Assembly (NCBI GenBank): GCA_961205875.1
Contig: OY540821.1
Coordinates: 11,656,001-11,720,000, forward strand
Length of the DNA: 64,000 nt
Source: Sialis fuliginosa
Lineage: Eukaryota; Arthropoda; Insecta; Megaloptera; Sialidae
Direction: 5' to 3'
In this document: in pieces, positions 36,828 through 49,238 of the stretch
Layout: each line of letters opens with the position of its first letter
Numbering within the stretch: position 1 is the first letter of the stretch
The notes under the pieces: generated by a model
Databases searched by the model: none
What the model saw: only the letters and a program-made list of their open reading frames with translations
What the model was told of the DNA's origin: nothing
Translations under genes and position numbers: made by a program

Positions 36828-37314
36828 CAGTGGCGTAGCATACAAAATAAAAATAAATATTTTAAATATGCATAGTCGTAATCACAAACACTGAACTATT
36901 TTTTTTAATTTGCGTTGTACAAAGTTTGAAACTTATTGAAAAAATATGTATATATAGATTATTGAATCTGACAGAATACATATTTCACACTCAGTAAGTT
37001 CTGTTTTGTTTATTTTCTATCAAAAATATGTCGATCATAAGTTCTTTGCATAAATAAAATGCTATATTTCATTAAATAAGTAATTTATATTAAAAAGGCT
37101 AGGTTAATGGTAACCTTTGGTTTATTATTAATCTAAAGAAGTATGAAAACCAACTTTCCTTAAATGATTTTTTTATTTTTAAGACATCTTAAAAAAAATA
37201 ACTTTGGGTCTTATTAAATTATGGTGGTATAATAAGGCCGCTTAACTAAATTAAAAATTTTCAGATAATTACGAAAGCCTTATATTAATTATTTCCCCTT
37301 TAACTCCACCACTG
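36828..37314. mobile_element. possible CAGTGG-bounded element, 487 bp
   Basis: CAGTGGCGTAGCATAC at the left and TAACTCCACCACTG at the right are only loosely inverted. The left terminus resembles the CAGTGGCGGGGCATGC string at 49256. Confidence 0.35.
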
Positions 37315-39139
37315 TTTGTAATGCATTGAACCCGTTGGCTATTTCTGTTTACAAAACCCTTCAAAACATTTGTTTTTCCTCGTGGAAAATTCAAATCAGA
37401 ATACTTGTACGTTCTGAAGAATTTTCGATTGTTTTTTATTTATTTTTTATTGTTTATGGATAAATGTTTTTCTGTTTTTGATATAGGAAAGCAATTCCAT
37501 TAACGTAATATTTTGTTACTATCATTTTAATTTCTATTTCTTGACACGTATATATTTGATGCCTGTCGAAATAAATTGATTTTTGGATAAGACAACATAA
37601 TGAAAATAGTATAAACTTTTGATTATTGGGTTTTATTCCACTTGATTTATCACAAACTAATTCTAGCAAACGTTAACGCTTATATAAGCAGCTACACCTT
37701 CTGTACTCAACACTTTACTTCTGACAAAGAACACGAGATGTTGGTCGAAACGTCAAGTGATATTATAGTGCAACGCAGTATACAATTGAAGAATCGCGAA
37801 AGTCTACGTTCAAAAATAATGAACATATTTAACTAAAAAATTATCAAATTAGCAAAAAAACCGTACAAAAACTTATTGTTAGTAAAAAAATATTCACAAT
37901 TGAAATTGGCACTTATACTAAATGAAATAATAAAAATACAGAATATCAATAGGACCGTTTTTTATATCGAGCGGTTTAATAAACTTAAGTGAATAAAACA
38001 CCGATACAAAAAAATGTATTGGGTAAGTTCGTCTAAAGCTTTAATAGAAAAATGTATACAAAGTTACTTCTAAACGTAAATTTTGTATCACTTAGAACAA
38101 AAAATTTTTTAATGAAAAAAAACGACCTTAAATTATTTATAAAAACCGTAATTGTTAACCAATCATAAAAATTGTGTATACTTCGATGTAAAATCTATCT
38201 ATGAAGTTAGTTACGTTACAATTTCATGTCGATCGGTTGGAAAATGGCCAAGATACGTTTTTCGCAGTTTTTAAAAACGTGGTTTCGATAAAAATCAGTT
38301 TAAAGTTTTTGAAAAAGTTTGTAACGGTTTTACGACGTTAGTTCCAACTTTTTTTTCGAGACTATGTCGGTTTGGCGGTTTTCGGTTGCTAATTTTGTTT
38401 CTATTTTGGCTTGAGACCGAATTACAGTGCCCTTTTACATTACTATATACTTATAATCACTCATTATTCACCACTTTCACCATCTAGGTTATTTTGTTCG
38501 TTCAGAGACACTTTGGAAAGTGAGCTCTAAAAATTAAAAACATTTTTTTTGCCATAAATTCTTTTTAAATATCATTTTTAATGATTTATACATCATTTAA
38601 GTCAATATATACCTATAAGTGACTAAGAAACCACAGTTTTAGTTTTTTTTTGTCAAAATTGGATCTATACCACTAAAAAATATCGGCTCTTTATTAAAAT
38701 TTTAAAATATTGCGAAAATTAAAAAAAAATTAAATAAAAAAAAGAGCATTTTAAATTGATATGAAAATTTTTATCCGACTTTCCTCTATAAATATAAATA
38801 AAGTCTTAATAACAGTCGAGAACTGATCAATATCCGTACACGAAAAAAGCTAATGTAGTGATTGGTCGAAAAAAAAAACAATTGCAAAAAGTTAAACAAA
38901 AAACAGAAAAGAAAGTGGTGATTACATCAGCAGTCTGCTAAAGCGCTTAGGTCGCACACAATATTGTAAGAACTAATGATTGTTTCCCAGTTAACAAATA
39001 AATGGTGTCTTAACGATTTAACAGGGTATTTACTCTGATTAGACATATAATATACTAAATAAGTCATTTCATTATTTGTGATATGTTGTTTTTAATGTTT
39101 CCATAATTACGGTATTCGAGTTCTTGATAAATAAATAAT

Positions 39140-39270
39140 TTTTCTTCAATATAGAATCGAAAACAAAACACTATTGACTAATTTAAATTGTTTCGTGATG
39201 GCAATTAAAAATGCAGCAATCACACACCGTTATTTGTTCAAAGGCTACTGCAACACTTCAAATTAATCCA
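39140..39270. repeat. partial relative of the 20.9-kb MITE
   Basis: AAAACAAAACACTATTGACT, GCAATCACACA and GGCTACTGCAACACTTC match the interior and inner arm of the 350-bp MITE. The outer ends are absent. Confidence 0.55.
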
Positions 39271-39527
39271 ATTTTTTTCCGTTAAAAAATAAAGAAAGCA
39301 TTTGAAATTAACAAAAAAATACGAAAAGATGTAGTTTTGGGATGACACATGCACATTATTATAAAAAGTAGAAATGGGGAGTATAATATAAATGACATTT
39401 GATATTTTCTAACGATAGTTGGGAATTTCTCCCGTTTGACATACGATTGAGAGAATATTAAAGTCAAATTTAAGCCCTATACGAAGTTCAGTTTATGATT
39501 TTCGTCTCGAGAAAATTGGGTTCACTA

Positions 39528-39652
39528 GTTATTACTCGCGTTTTTTTCCGCGTGGAATATGTATTTTTTTTTATCTAATACATTTTTCTATCTTCCTGCC
39601 AAATTTCATCAAGATCGGTTCAGCAGGTTAGCTGTGAAAAGGTAACAAACAA
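39528..39652 (-). repeat. LINE/SINE 3'-tail type repeat, shortened copy
   Basis: Contains CCAAATTTCATCAAGATCGG, TTCAGCAG and GAAAAGGTAACAAACAAATA, matching the copy at 0.3 kb. An internal portion is deleted. Confidence 0.7.
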
Positions 39653-40346
39653 ATACACAGTGTTGGTATGGATAATTATAGTAGTTTATTTTATTTTTTT
39701 AGAATTTTAAAACTTTTGAGTTTAAAAACGTAAAAAATGATGCCATAATATTAAAATTACTCTTGCAGAAGGCAATTTACATTTTTATTTATTTAAATAG
39801 CATAAAATACAATGGACGAAGAATAAAAAAAGGACCGCCACTAAAGACGTAAAAGTTTATCAGTCATGTTTTTTTAAACAATTGTACAGGGGTCTACTAG
39901 TACATATAAAATGTAATGGTTTAAATGTATAGTAAGACAAGCGTGAAGAATCCTGTGTACAAAATCGTGAAGAAAATCTCACAAAGAATGCGATCGCACG
40001 AAAGTGAGTAGTAAAATGGATGTTTTGAAAAAGGTTCTGTTAAAAATTGCAGCACCGACTTCAACGAAATCAACACTGAATACTGATGCGGTACCAACAT
40101 AGCGAAACAATAATTCCAACCTGTTTTATGTGGAATAAGGGAATATTAAAATAGTTTTCATGGGTAACAAATTATACAGTTTTCTGGGATGTATACAATA
40201 TGTTATACTTTTTTATGGAATAAAATATCATTACACTATTTTCGAAGGTTATTAAAATTATACAGTATATGATTTGTAGTTTTTAATTTTATAAACTAAC
40301 AATACACTTTAAAACTGAATTAGTAGTTATTTAACAAATTGAATTA

Positions 40347-40910
40347 AGGTAATGGCACCAGTCTTGGCAAGGACCCCAATAATGGCAAATTTTTAAATTA
40401 AATGTACTGAATTAGAAATATGTGATATTTGATTACTACCATTTCTGAATATTATTCTACATATATTTAACTGTCTTACAGCGTGATTTGATGACAATCG
40501 GCCAATAGGTGTCAAAATGGTGGACATTTAAACTAATTATTAGTATAATTTATTTATTAATTATTGTATTATCATAGCAACTGCTTTACATTGTTTCAAA
40601 TTTAACGATTTATTCTTTTATATCTTTTGTATCGTAGTACTTATCATTTTGTAATCATTAGCAAGTGTCCATCACTGCGTGCTCATTACTGGTTTTACCT
40701 TTGCCATTACTGGAAAAAAACATGAATAAAATAAATGGCTATAATTTAAAAAACAAACTATATTTGCGTACTTTGGTAACTAAATTGGTTAAATAAAGAG
40801 TTACTTGTTTTATTAGTATCATGAGTTCATGAGAATTACAAAAAACAAGCCCATTAATCCAAAAAACCGAAAACTTGCTCTTATAGCGGCCATTACTGGT
40901 GCCTTTACCT
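40347..40910 (+). mobile_element. Family A MITE, full-length reference copy (564 bp)
   Basis: Terminal repeats AGGTAATGGCACCAGT and ACTGGTGCCTTTACCT are flanked by TA at 40345-40346 and 40911-40912. The element has no coding capacity. It carries internal echoes of its terminal motif (CATTACTGG about 180-200 bp from the right end). The TA duplications suggest mobilisation by a Tc1/mariner-type transposase encoded elsewhere. Confidence 0.92.
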
Positions 40911-41238
40911 TAGTCACTTTAAATTATACTAAAAGAATAGTGGTTTTGAATCGAAAGTGGCACCATTACCACAATTATTCTTACTTACAAAAATTTGAAA
41001 AATCTATAAAAAAATAGTTTTTAGTGTGTTTGCAATTAACATTTTTCATTAATTTTGATTCTTTCATAAATTAACCTATGATAATTGACATATTCATAAC
41101 TGACATTGAAGTTAGGTTATGAATGAATAATAGATTATTGTCATGCGTGAGAATTTTCTATTTATTTTTGCTTATTACATAATGAATGAGTTTTTGATTG
41201 TTCCAGTTTTTGACATTAAAAATAAATAAAATTAAAAC

Positions 41239-41321
41239 CTTCGATTCTTCCATAGCTTGATTCACTTTTAGAGAGTAAGTAAGTATTAGAGCTGGCCGTG
41301 AATTTCTTGGGTCACTGTACT
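41239..41321 (-). CDS. candidate internal exon, unrecognised protein
   Basis: An 83-bp minus-strand exon candidate: 2 nt and 27 codons. It is preceded by a good pyrimidine-rich acceptor (tatattttcttatag) and followed by GAAG|GTTTTA. The peptide reads YSDPRNSRPALILTYSLKVN and continues QAMEESK. It starts with 2 nt, exactly what is needed after the phase-1 end of the 43.2-kb candidate, and the join forms a Glu codon. The intron between them would be about 1.8 kb. No family is recognised. Together with the 43.2-kb island this is the best-supported exon pair in the window. Confidence 0.4.
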
Positions 41322-43115
41322 CTATAAGAAAATATATAAGACATAAAATAAATTTATTCAAATTTTCTATTTAATTTTTAAAAGGCATAAATTCATATTT
41401 CTAATAATAAAACGTGAACTACTTACGCAATACAATATGAAGAAAAAATGGAGAATATAACCATAAAATTGTTTAACATATTTGCATTATATGTCTATAC
41501 AAGAGGAGTTTCAGTTGACGGAGTAAAACCCTGACAGTATCAAGTAGGGGAATGGAGAACACATATAAAGTGAATTAAAGGCAGAGTACAAGATGAAATT
41601 CAACGTACATATATAAGATATACACATATTATATATAAAAAAGAAAATACAGGATGGTAAAAAATATTTAAGACAAAAAAATATGACGCAAAATTTTATA
41701 ATCAATGTTGTCAATACTTCAAGCAAATAAAAATAATAAAAAGTACTTGACACCAAGCACTTTTAGACCGTAAAACTTGAAATTAACAAGTAGTTAATTA
41801 GTGAATATGACCTTTTTCTTGAGGATTTTGTTTAAACACTTTACTCACTTAGCAGCATTTTTTTTTGTTAATATATAATTTAATAATATATTCTTCTGAA
41901 TTTTTTAACAACTCTAGTTCTGCGTCATTCGGAAAATAATATTTTTATTTCTTTCAGATACTTGTAAAGCGTGTACGTATTTTTTCATACTGTATATTTG
42001 ATATATAGAATATAATAAGTAAAGAGAGGTTGAGGCGACGAAAAGAAATATATTAAACGGATTGTTAAATTTTTATGTAGCGAAATGGCATGGCAGTGGG
42101 GGTGTATTGTATGTAAGGGTGAAGATCCTTTGTGTGTTGTTCCCAATGACACTTAAAATGTTAAAGAGGGTGTAAATATATTATTCAGAAACTGTATCAG
42201 TTAATGATGTGAATGCCTTTACATTTATTTGACAATACGTCTTACATATATTGTAATATGTACTTATATATGTACTTACTGGATACTTTTTTATGTTCGG
42301 TTATTTTTAGATTTTACGTTGAAAGATTAAAAAAATAGTTTTTTGAAGTGAAACTTCTTTAACGAGACTGGTGAATTGGAATATCCTCAGCAGATTTAAA
42401 TATTCGACACGTTTTAAAGATGAAACGCAAAGGAGAGTGTGCATATTCGTGAGTAAATGAGAGATGAGTAAATGTATAAGAGAAAGATAGATGAATGCTT
42501 ATAAATAAGTTCACATTTTTTGAATAATTGTTTAATTAATTAATTTAATTCACATGGTTAATGAAAACAAAAGAAGTTTCACTTCAACCGTGGATAAGGT
42601 ACACACAATTTTAAAAAATATTTTTCATGAAAGAAAAAGTTGAGAAGAGTTACTTAAAATGCAGTTAAGGGCATAAAATATATATAAAGTTTAAATTGAA
42701 AATAAATATTCCTTTTCTTTTAGATATTTTTAAAAATAATTAACATTAACAAGGGATCGATAAAATGTGTTAAAATAAAAAAAATATCTCTAGTGAAAAT
42801 TGCGATTTCCTTTTTATTGAGAGAAACGCAATCTTTTTGATATCTGCATGTAAAATTGAGTATAAGAGAGAAATCCCTGTAAATACATACATATATACGT
42901 CAAACCCAAGCTTTTAAAAACTACATACATTTTAATTTGTCTAACAAATTCATTCCACATACCGTGGAGGTCGAAGGATGGAGTTTTTGTGATGAATTCG
43001 TTGAATATTTAACATAATTATCTACATACAAACATGTTTAGACAAGTCATCCCATGTTGATTATTTATTTTTACAAAATACGTATAAAAAGGGATGTGTA
43101 CTAACGGTTGCAAAC

Positions 43116-43235
43116 CTTCCTGATGATGGGCCATAGCCCGTGTAATGATGTCGTACGCTGTAACAATAGAGAGGCCGTTGTTTAGCATATTCCAGGCGTG
43201 CTTGGAATAAACCCTACTAGGTAGCTCTGGTGGTT
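43116..43235 (-). CDS. candidate internal exon, unrecognised protein
   Basis: A 120-bp minus-strand island with phase 1 at both ends: 2 nt, 39 codons, 1 nt. The other five frames all have stops. The acceptor is ...acattgacag and the donor CAGGAAG|GTTTGC, with a second possible donor (GTTAGT) 9 nt later. Codons often end in C or G although the flanks are AT-rich. The peptide includes PPELPSRVYSKHAWNMLNNG and SIVTAYDIITRAMAHHQE. It joins in phase with candidates at 49.3 kb (upstream) and 41.3 kb (downstream). I cannot assign a family. Its polypyrimidine tract is poor. Confidence 0.42.
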
Positions 43236-44224
43236 CTGTCAATGTGTTACAATTTTTGGAAATGCTATCTTCACTCTCTCGTTTTGCATTTCGAAGTATG
43301 TACTATTGACATATTTACGTGGTTCAGTTAATGGAGTACATTTAATAAGTGTTAATATGTTTTATGCTGTTACAAGAGAAATTTTTGAATTTGTTCTATT
43401 CATAAACAGAATTTGTTTATTAAAATATTTGATAGTATAGATAATGCAGCTTCACAAAAATTATGTTTTTCTGCGTATTTTAGGGACTTGAATGTAAAAA
43501 GATGGCTGCCCTGATTTTTTTTATTCTCGGCAAAAAATGAATATTTTTACGTAACTCTATTGAAAGAAATCAGAGATAAAATCTAAAAACTCTGCTTCCA
43601 TTTTTTTTACCTATCATTTTTAAACCCTACTAACCCTTATATTAAATTATAACCTAAAGCGATAAGATTTGAATTTCCAAAATTACCGAGAAGTAGATAT
43701 TTCAATTTCCAATTTTTTTTTGGCTTTGTCAAAAATGATCACAAAGCATTGGATATTGTATTTTCTCTGTTAAGAAATATTTTTATTTCTGAAATTAATA
43801 AAAAAGCTCTTTTGAAATTTCTTCGGTGTTATATAGAAAATCTAGATACATAATATTATTATCACTATGTTTTTCCTTTTAGAGAAATATCCTTTATATT
43901 GTGTTTATTAAATATAGACACATAATATGTTTATGAGATATTCTGTCAAAGAAAAACAGCAGATATTTGATTTGTACATCGAATACTGAAGATATTTAAC
44001 AATAGAACGACTCTTGTATACATGTTTCAAAGTATTTTCTTCAGCAACAACGATACTTCTGAGACACAGTATGCTGTCCATTGATATTGTATCAAATAAA
44101 CTACTCATGTATATATAAATAAATCGAATATAAATAATTTTTCCTGGAATGGAACAATAGCAAAGCAATATCATGTGATAGTCAGAAAAATGTTTTTATT
44201 TTTTTTAATTCGTAGAAAACAACG

Positions 44225-44330
44225 TGAAAAACGGAATAAAATCCGTTCAGTAGTTACTGAGAAAACCGCGCACAGTGCACAGACAGACAGACGTGACGAA
44301 AGATTTTGTTTTCCACTAGTATAGATTAAT
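44225..44330 (-). repeat. retroposon-like tail with GACAGACAGACG
   Basis: ATCCGTTCAGTAGTTACTGA followed by CACAGACAGACAGACGTGAC is a common insect short-repeat layout. It accounts for part of the 95-codon minus-strand frame at 44171-44458, which is therefore not a gene. Confidence 0.55.
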
Positions 44331-44751
44331 TTCAAATAAAATTGAACGAAGTATAAAACAAATAAAATCAACATTTGTATTAACTCATTTGAAAAATGTG
44401 ACAGTAAAAGTTTTATGAAACAAATGCCGTAATCCGAAATTAGCGAAATGTAATACATGTAAAATGAATTGGTCCAGAAAACTGAAATTAAAATTACCCT
44501 AGTTTAGCAAGTATCGTTACATTTTGTATTGTCGGATCAGCGAGTGTCGTTAAAACGTATTTCAATGCGGCCTGCTTTCAAATACACAAAATAAAATTGG
44601 TCGGATCACTGTTTACTAACAAAGTTTCAACAGCTCTAGAGTGCTGTGAAATTTTGGTCAGATAAAACAAAGTGTATATCAACTTTTGTTCTTGCACTGT
44701 AATTTAATATCGTTACCATTGGATACATTCGGAAATTTCTGCAACCTCATT

Positions 44752-44908
44752 CATACTAGTATTATAAATGCTAAAGTAACTATGTTTGTTATCTTTTTAC
44801 GGATAAACCGCTGAACCGATCTTGATGAAATTTAGAGGGAAGATAACTTGGATCCTGAGGAAGGACATATATTAATTCCACACAGACGAAGTCACGGGTA
44901 ACAATAAT
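44752..44908 (+). repeat. LINE/SINE 3'-tail type repeat, copy 3
   Basis: TATTATAAATGCTAAAGTAA, CCGCTGAACCGATCTTGATG, CCTGAGGAAGGACATATATT and GACGAAGTCACGGGTAAC follow the family order. The orientation is plus. Confidence 0.78.
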
Positions 44909-45589
44909 GAATACAAATATATTATTAATAGGTACCAGAGATGTTTGCAATTTTTAAAATAAATCCAGGACATACAATATTCAGGACGTAGTAAAGTCTT
45001 CATATCCAATTTTCCTGGATGTAGGGTATTCTTATTTGGAAGTACCAACTATAGTTTTATACTTGTCGTAAATTCATATGTGTATAAAGGGTCTAAATAA
45101 ATCATTTCTGTGTCCTTTTTTCACATCATAATAAATTACATACATTTTGCATCTATATAATAAACTAAGTACGATAGATTTAAAATATTTGGATAAAATA
45201 TGCAGAATATAAAAAAATGAATTTTTGTAACCCTATTGTTTTTTTCTTTAGCTTGTCGATGTGTCTATATAAAAATAATTTATATTGTTAAGTTATTTAA
45301 TGAAGAAACTTTTATAAATAGAATAAGAAATATAGTGTAAACATATTATTGAGGTTTTGCTAATTGCAGATTTCGTGTTAATGCGGTTTTTCACTAAAAA
45401 ACTTTTCTAAACAAATAACCTTATACGAAAAAGACGGGAAGATTTATTCATTTAAAAAAATCTTTTTTTGCAATCATCATTTACTTTGACATATTAAACA
45501 TCATTATGACGTTTGCGTAGCAGAAATTTTTATATTTAAATTAAAATAAAAAAAAACTACAAATATACGAAAATAATCTGGCGCGTATT

Positions 45590-45742
45590 AAGAAAAACTT
45601 GGATTAAATTTTTCTAATGAAATTGTATAAAAATTATATGGTTAACAAATGACAGTTTATTTGAATAATTAATTAACTAGCTTTCGTGAATTGAGCCCAA
45701 GGAAACACTTGGCAGATGTTTTTTTATCATTTATTTGCAGTT
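45590..45742 (+). repeat. dispersed repeat E, copy 1
   Basis: TTTTTCTAATGAAATTGTAT, ATAATTAATTAACTAGCTTT and GAATTGAGCCCAAGG recur with moderate divergence at 56.32-56.46 kb. The type is unknown. Confidence 0.65.
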
Positions 45743-46689
45743 TTGCATTTTTTTTGATATTTTTTTATTAATTTCATACTCGTTATATCTTGCTTTAATT
45801 AAATCAATTTTACCACTTTTATAAAGAGAACATTCTCAGCTATAAAATCTAATATCTAATAATAAAATTCCATTAAATATATTTTTAAAATTTGACATTC
45901 AGTTTTTTTTGACACCGTGATTATTCATCCCGGAAAAATACTAGCTCCAATAACAAAGTAATTAATGGTCACTCGGTTCCCGCGAATACCCTGTATAACG
46001 TATTATACATATTATTTAATCATGAACAGTGTCTGTATAAAACGGAATTACTGTTCGTCTACATCCTTTGTATATATGCATAAAAGAGTATAATACCATG
46101 TGATACGTCCTCTTATTTCAGCTCGTTGGCCGCGCAACTATTTTATGCAGAATTTCTTCCTGTTTCAATTTCAAAATCACCCAGACAGTTATCGTGTCTG
46201 TGTTTTTCTTTTCTTTATGTCATATCTTCGACCGTAATCTCGCAAGGTATAATGTCCGCAGCGTTTTTTTGTTTTTACAAAAATTCTCAACGTAATGGAA
46301 TGTCCTCGAAGCGAATGTTGGGATAATATTGTTGGTGCTTTTTCGTCGTGCACAGAAATATATATTGTTTTTTTAAATTATTTTTCTTATATTTAATTTT
46401 ACTTATAAATTGACGTTAATTATCACGTTTCTTAAAGATGATTATATATTGTCTATTATGGAAAAAGATCCATAGTTTTCTAAAAAAATACATACGTAAA
46501 AAATAATATTAAAAAATAAAAGCGAATTATGATAATAATAAAAAATAGGTACCTATATATTGTATGTTTCTAAACTAATAGTTTATAATAATATTAAAAT
46601 AAATGTAAAATGGGATTTGAAAATATACTAATAAGTAACATATAAGTGGTCCTTAGTGAAACCGGAAAATGAAACACTTATAGAATCAA

Positions 46690-46810
46690 CACTGTCTGTC
46701 TGTCTGTCATAGCCTTCTAGCTACTGAATCGTTTGACCTAGAAAGCTAAGATTTGACATAGTTATAGTAAAATTTATGTTAAAGGCGCATTTTAAGAAAG
46801 GTAAAGTGGG
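46690..46810 (+). repeat. retroposon-like repeat with (CTGT)n
   Basis: CTGTCTGTCTGTCTGTCATA, TGAATCGTTTGACC and TAGAAAGCTAAGATTTGACA form another widespread short-repeat pattern. It directly abuts foldback copy 2. Confidence 0.5.
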
Positions 46811-46818
46811 ATATCAAA

Positions 46819-47700
46819 CAGTGGCGAGGCGTTAAATTTTTAATAAGGGAAGCATATTTTGTGAATCCTCCCCCTCCTATTAACAAAAAAAAACTAGTTA
46901 TGAAACAGCTTTAGTTCAAGCTTTTACCTTTTTAAATAAATTCGTATATATTTATATAGTAACTAAATGATTCTACGTCTTATTTTCTTGTATTTTAGTC
47001 AATATTTGTATGACGAGTCGAAATTCACTGCAAGAAATTTCACTAAAAATTTTTGAATTTTTGATTTCGTTAAAAGTATGTTTATTGTATAGAAAATGAC
47101 GTGAAAAATTGAACTGTTCAAACCGCAGGTCTGTATCTCAAACCGTTCTTGAGATATAGCCTCTCAAAGTTTCAGTTTTTTCAAAATTTTGAAGAAAAAT
47201 GGCCATAACTTTTGAACGCGTGATCGGAATTGATTTTAGTTGACGGATTTGAAATCAGCGTGTCAAAATCTATATAATGACATATATAATACTATAAAAT
47301 TCGACAAAAAATTTTTTGTCAAAAATCGACATTTTTTTAAGGTATACCCCTTTGAATTTTTTCGATTTTTCGCGAATTTTTTTTTTCGAGTTTTAAGGTA
47401 TTATACATGTCATTATATAGATTTTGACATCCTGATTCCAAATCCGTCAACTAAAATTAATTCCGACCACCCGTTCAAAAGTTAGGGCCATTTTTCTTCA
47501 AAATTTTGAAAAAACTGAAACTTTGAGAGGCTATATCTCAAGAACGGTTTGAGATACAGACCTGCGGTTTGAAACAAACAACTTTTCACGTCATTTTCTA
47601 TACAACAAACATACTTTTAACGAAATCAAAAATTCGAAATTTTTTAGTGACATTTCCTACACTCGTAATACAAATATCGACTAAAATACAAGACATAAAA
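46819..47700 (+). mobile_element. long foldback element, copy 2
   Basis: This is the same element as at 32.3 kb in the opposite orientation. It starts CAGTGGCGAGGCG, with a ~155-bp tail, then inverted arms from about 46974 and to about 47700 around an AAGGTATACCCCTTTGAA-containing centre. The far right end differs slightly (ACAAGACATAAAA). Terminal CAGTGGCG resembles hAT-type ends, but I see no clear target duplication. Confidence 0.88.
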
Positions 47701-47701
47701 A

Positions 47702-47750
47702 ATATAAATATGTTATATATATATAATATATATATAATATAAATAAATTT
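47702..47750. repeat. AT dinucleotide-rich tract
   Basis: TATATATATATAATATATAT-type sequence directly beyond foldback copy 2. Confidence 0.7.
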
Positions 47751-48479
47751 TGGAACCGTAATTTTGATTTCATTTGCATAAAAAAACTAGATGATTTGAA
47801 ATAGTTTGTTTATTATTTGCTCCAAAATAATAACTACATAGAAAAGCAGTATTTTCAAAACCCTAACCAACTATTATAGCTTGTAGACCATAACAACAAA
47901 TTCACGGGCGATATCTCGCTATTTGTGTACTCCCGCTGGTGTTATGACGCCGTTTAATGGTCGCGGGATGTTCCAAACAAAACCTAACACCCTTGACTGT
48001 GTTGTTTGGCTCGAGGTCGTCTCAGCAATAACTTGTATTTTTTACAATGATAATAGTCTATCGTTATCGCTCAACTGAGAATAAAACCGGGTTAAAGATG
48101 GCTGTATTATAACTCTTAAGGTTGTTTTGTATTTCGTAGGTTTTATTAGAGAAAGGGGTTTTAGGGGAAGTGGGGGTGGGTTGCATGTACGTGTATGTAG
48201 CAATAATTCACGTTTATTTCGAAAACAAATCAATTCAATTTGTATATATTTTATTATACGCGAGAAAGTTAGATTTTGATTACATATTGACTAACCATGC
48301 TAATTTTTTGAAACCCCTCCAAAAAACAGCTCTGAATGATCGCGTTTTGCCGATACTTTTGTCTGAATGCCCTTACATACATTTATTTTTTAATAAAATT
48401 AACAAATATACTGAAATACACAATTTATAAACCTCAAAAACATTAATTAGTTATGACACCTCTGATTGTTATGAACACT

Positions 48480-48615
48480 AATTTTAACTCGATCAGCTTG
48501 GACACCCCAATTATGATTGGGCACATAATTCCCCCTCTCCACATTTGGGCACCCTAGATGACGTATTTCTCTCTCTCACGCCGAGCTACTGAGACTCCCT
48601 TGTACTTTACATACC
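48480..48615 (-). repeat. dispersed repeat H, copy 2
   Basis: GGGCACCCTAGATGACGTATT, CCCCTCTCCACATTTGGGC and TGATTGGGCACAT are the reverse of the 9.7-9.86 kb block. Confidence 0.65.
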
Positions 48616-49238
48616 TTGGGGTGGGGATCCCTACTTTAAAATAAAAAAAAGCATGGTTAAATTCCATATTATCCGATTTTTATAAAATTAGCTTGTAGTA
48701 CGCGATTAATCGGTTACACGGTTTCTAAGTGACTTTTGGATGATATCTTACTTACTTACACTGGTAGAAACGTTGACTTGGGCCAAAAAGCCTTGTTTTA
48801 TATATAATGAAAATGATATTTACTTAATATAACCCAACTTTTATCCAAGCTTTAAAGAGAAAATATTGTACATATATAAATTAAGGATTCTTGACCCAAA
48901 TCAATTTTTTACCTGTGTATAACGCATGCATTTATAAACTGAATAAAAAACATATGTAATACTAATGAATACACTTGTTAACACAAATAAGTAACTCAAA
49001 CATGACAAATTACCTCCCCCCCTCCTCATAAACTAAACAACAGTAATAAAACACTTTGGGAAGACATTCTTTTATTAAAAAAAATCAAGCACTCTCAGCT
49101 AAATTCCACGAAGTCCCAAATGGGCCACATTCCTATGGTCATTAGATTTTAATTTGGCGGGTTTCTGTAAAAGCTAAAATACATCCTGAGGTTTCCGAAT
49201 ACTGCTGCTTCTGGCACGATGTTTCTGGTTCAGTTCAC

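Larger units (their letters stand above)
37315..40345. other. AT-rich DNA, few features
   Basis: Besides the tail-type repeat at 39.5 kb, the MITE fragment at 39.14 kb and the hammerhead-like string at 37.72 kb, a GTCGATCGGTTGGAAAATGG block at 38.23 kb looks transposon-derived. No gene is seen. Confidence 0.45.

Noticed and set aside
44171-44458. 95-codon minus-strand frame
   Set aside because: Its C-terminal third is the translation of a GACAGACAGACG-type retroposon tail and the rest is hydrophobic AT-driven sequence.
47920-48044. GC-rich patch with a minus-strand frame including SRVLGFVWNIPRPLNGVITP
   Set aside because: The plus strand also has an open frame, no good splice border is present, and the patch looks repeat-derived. 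It would also fall between two exons that already join in phase.
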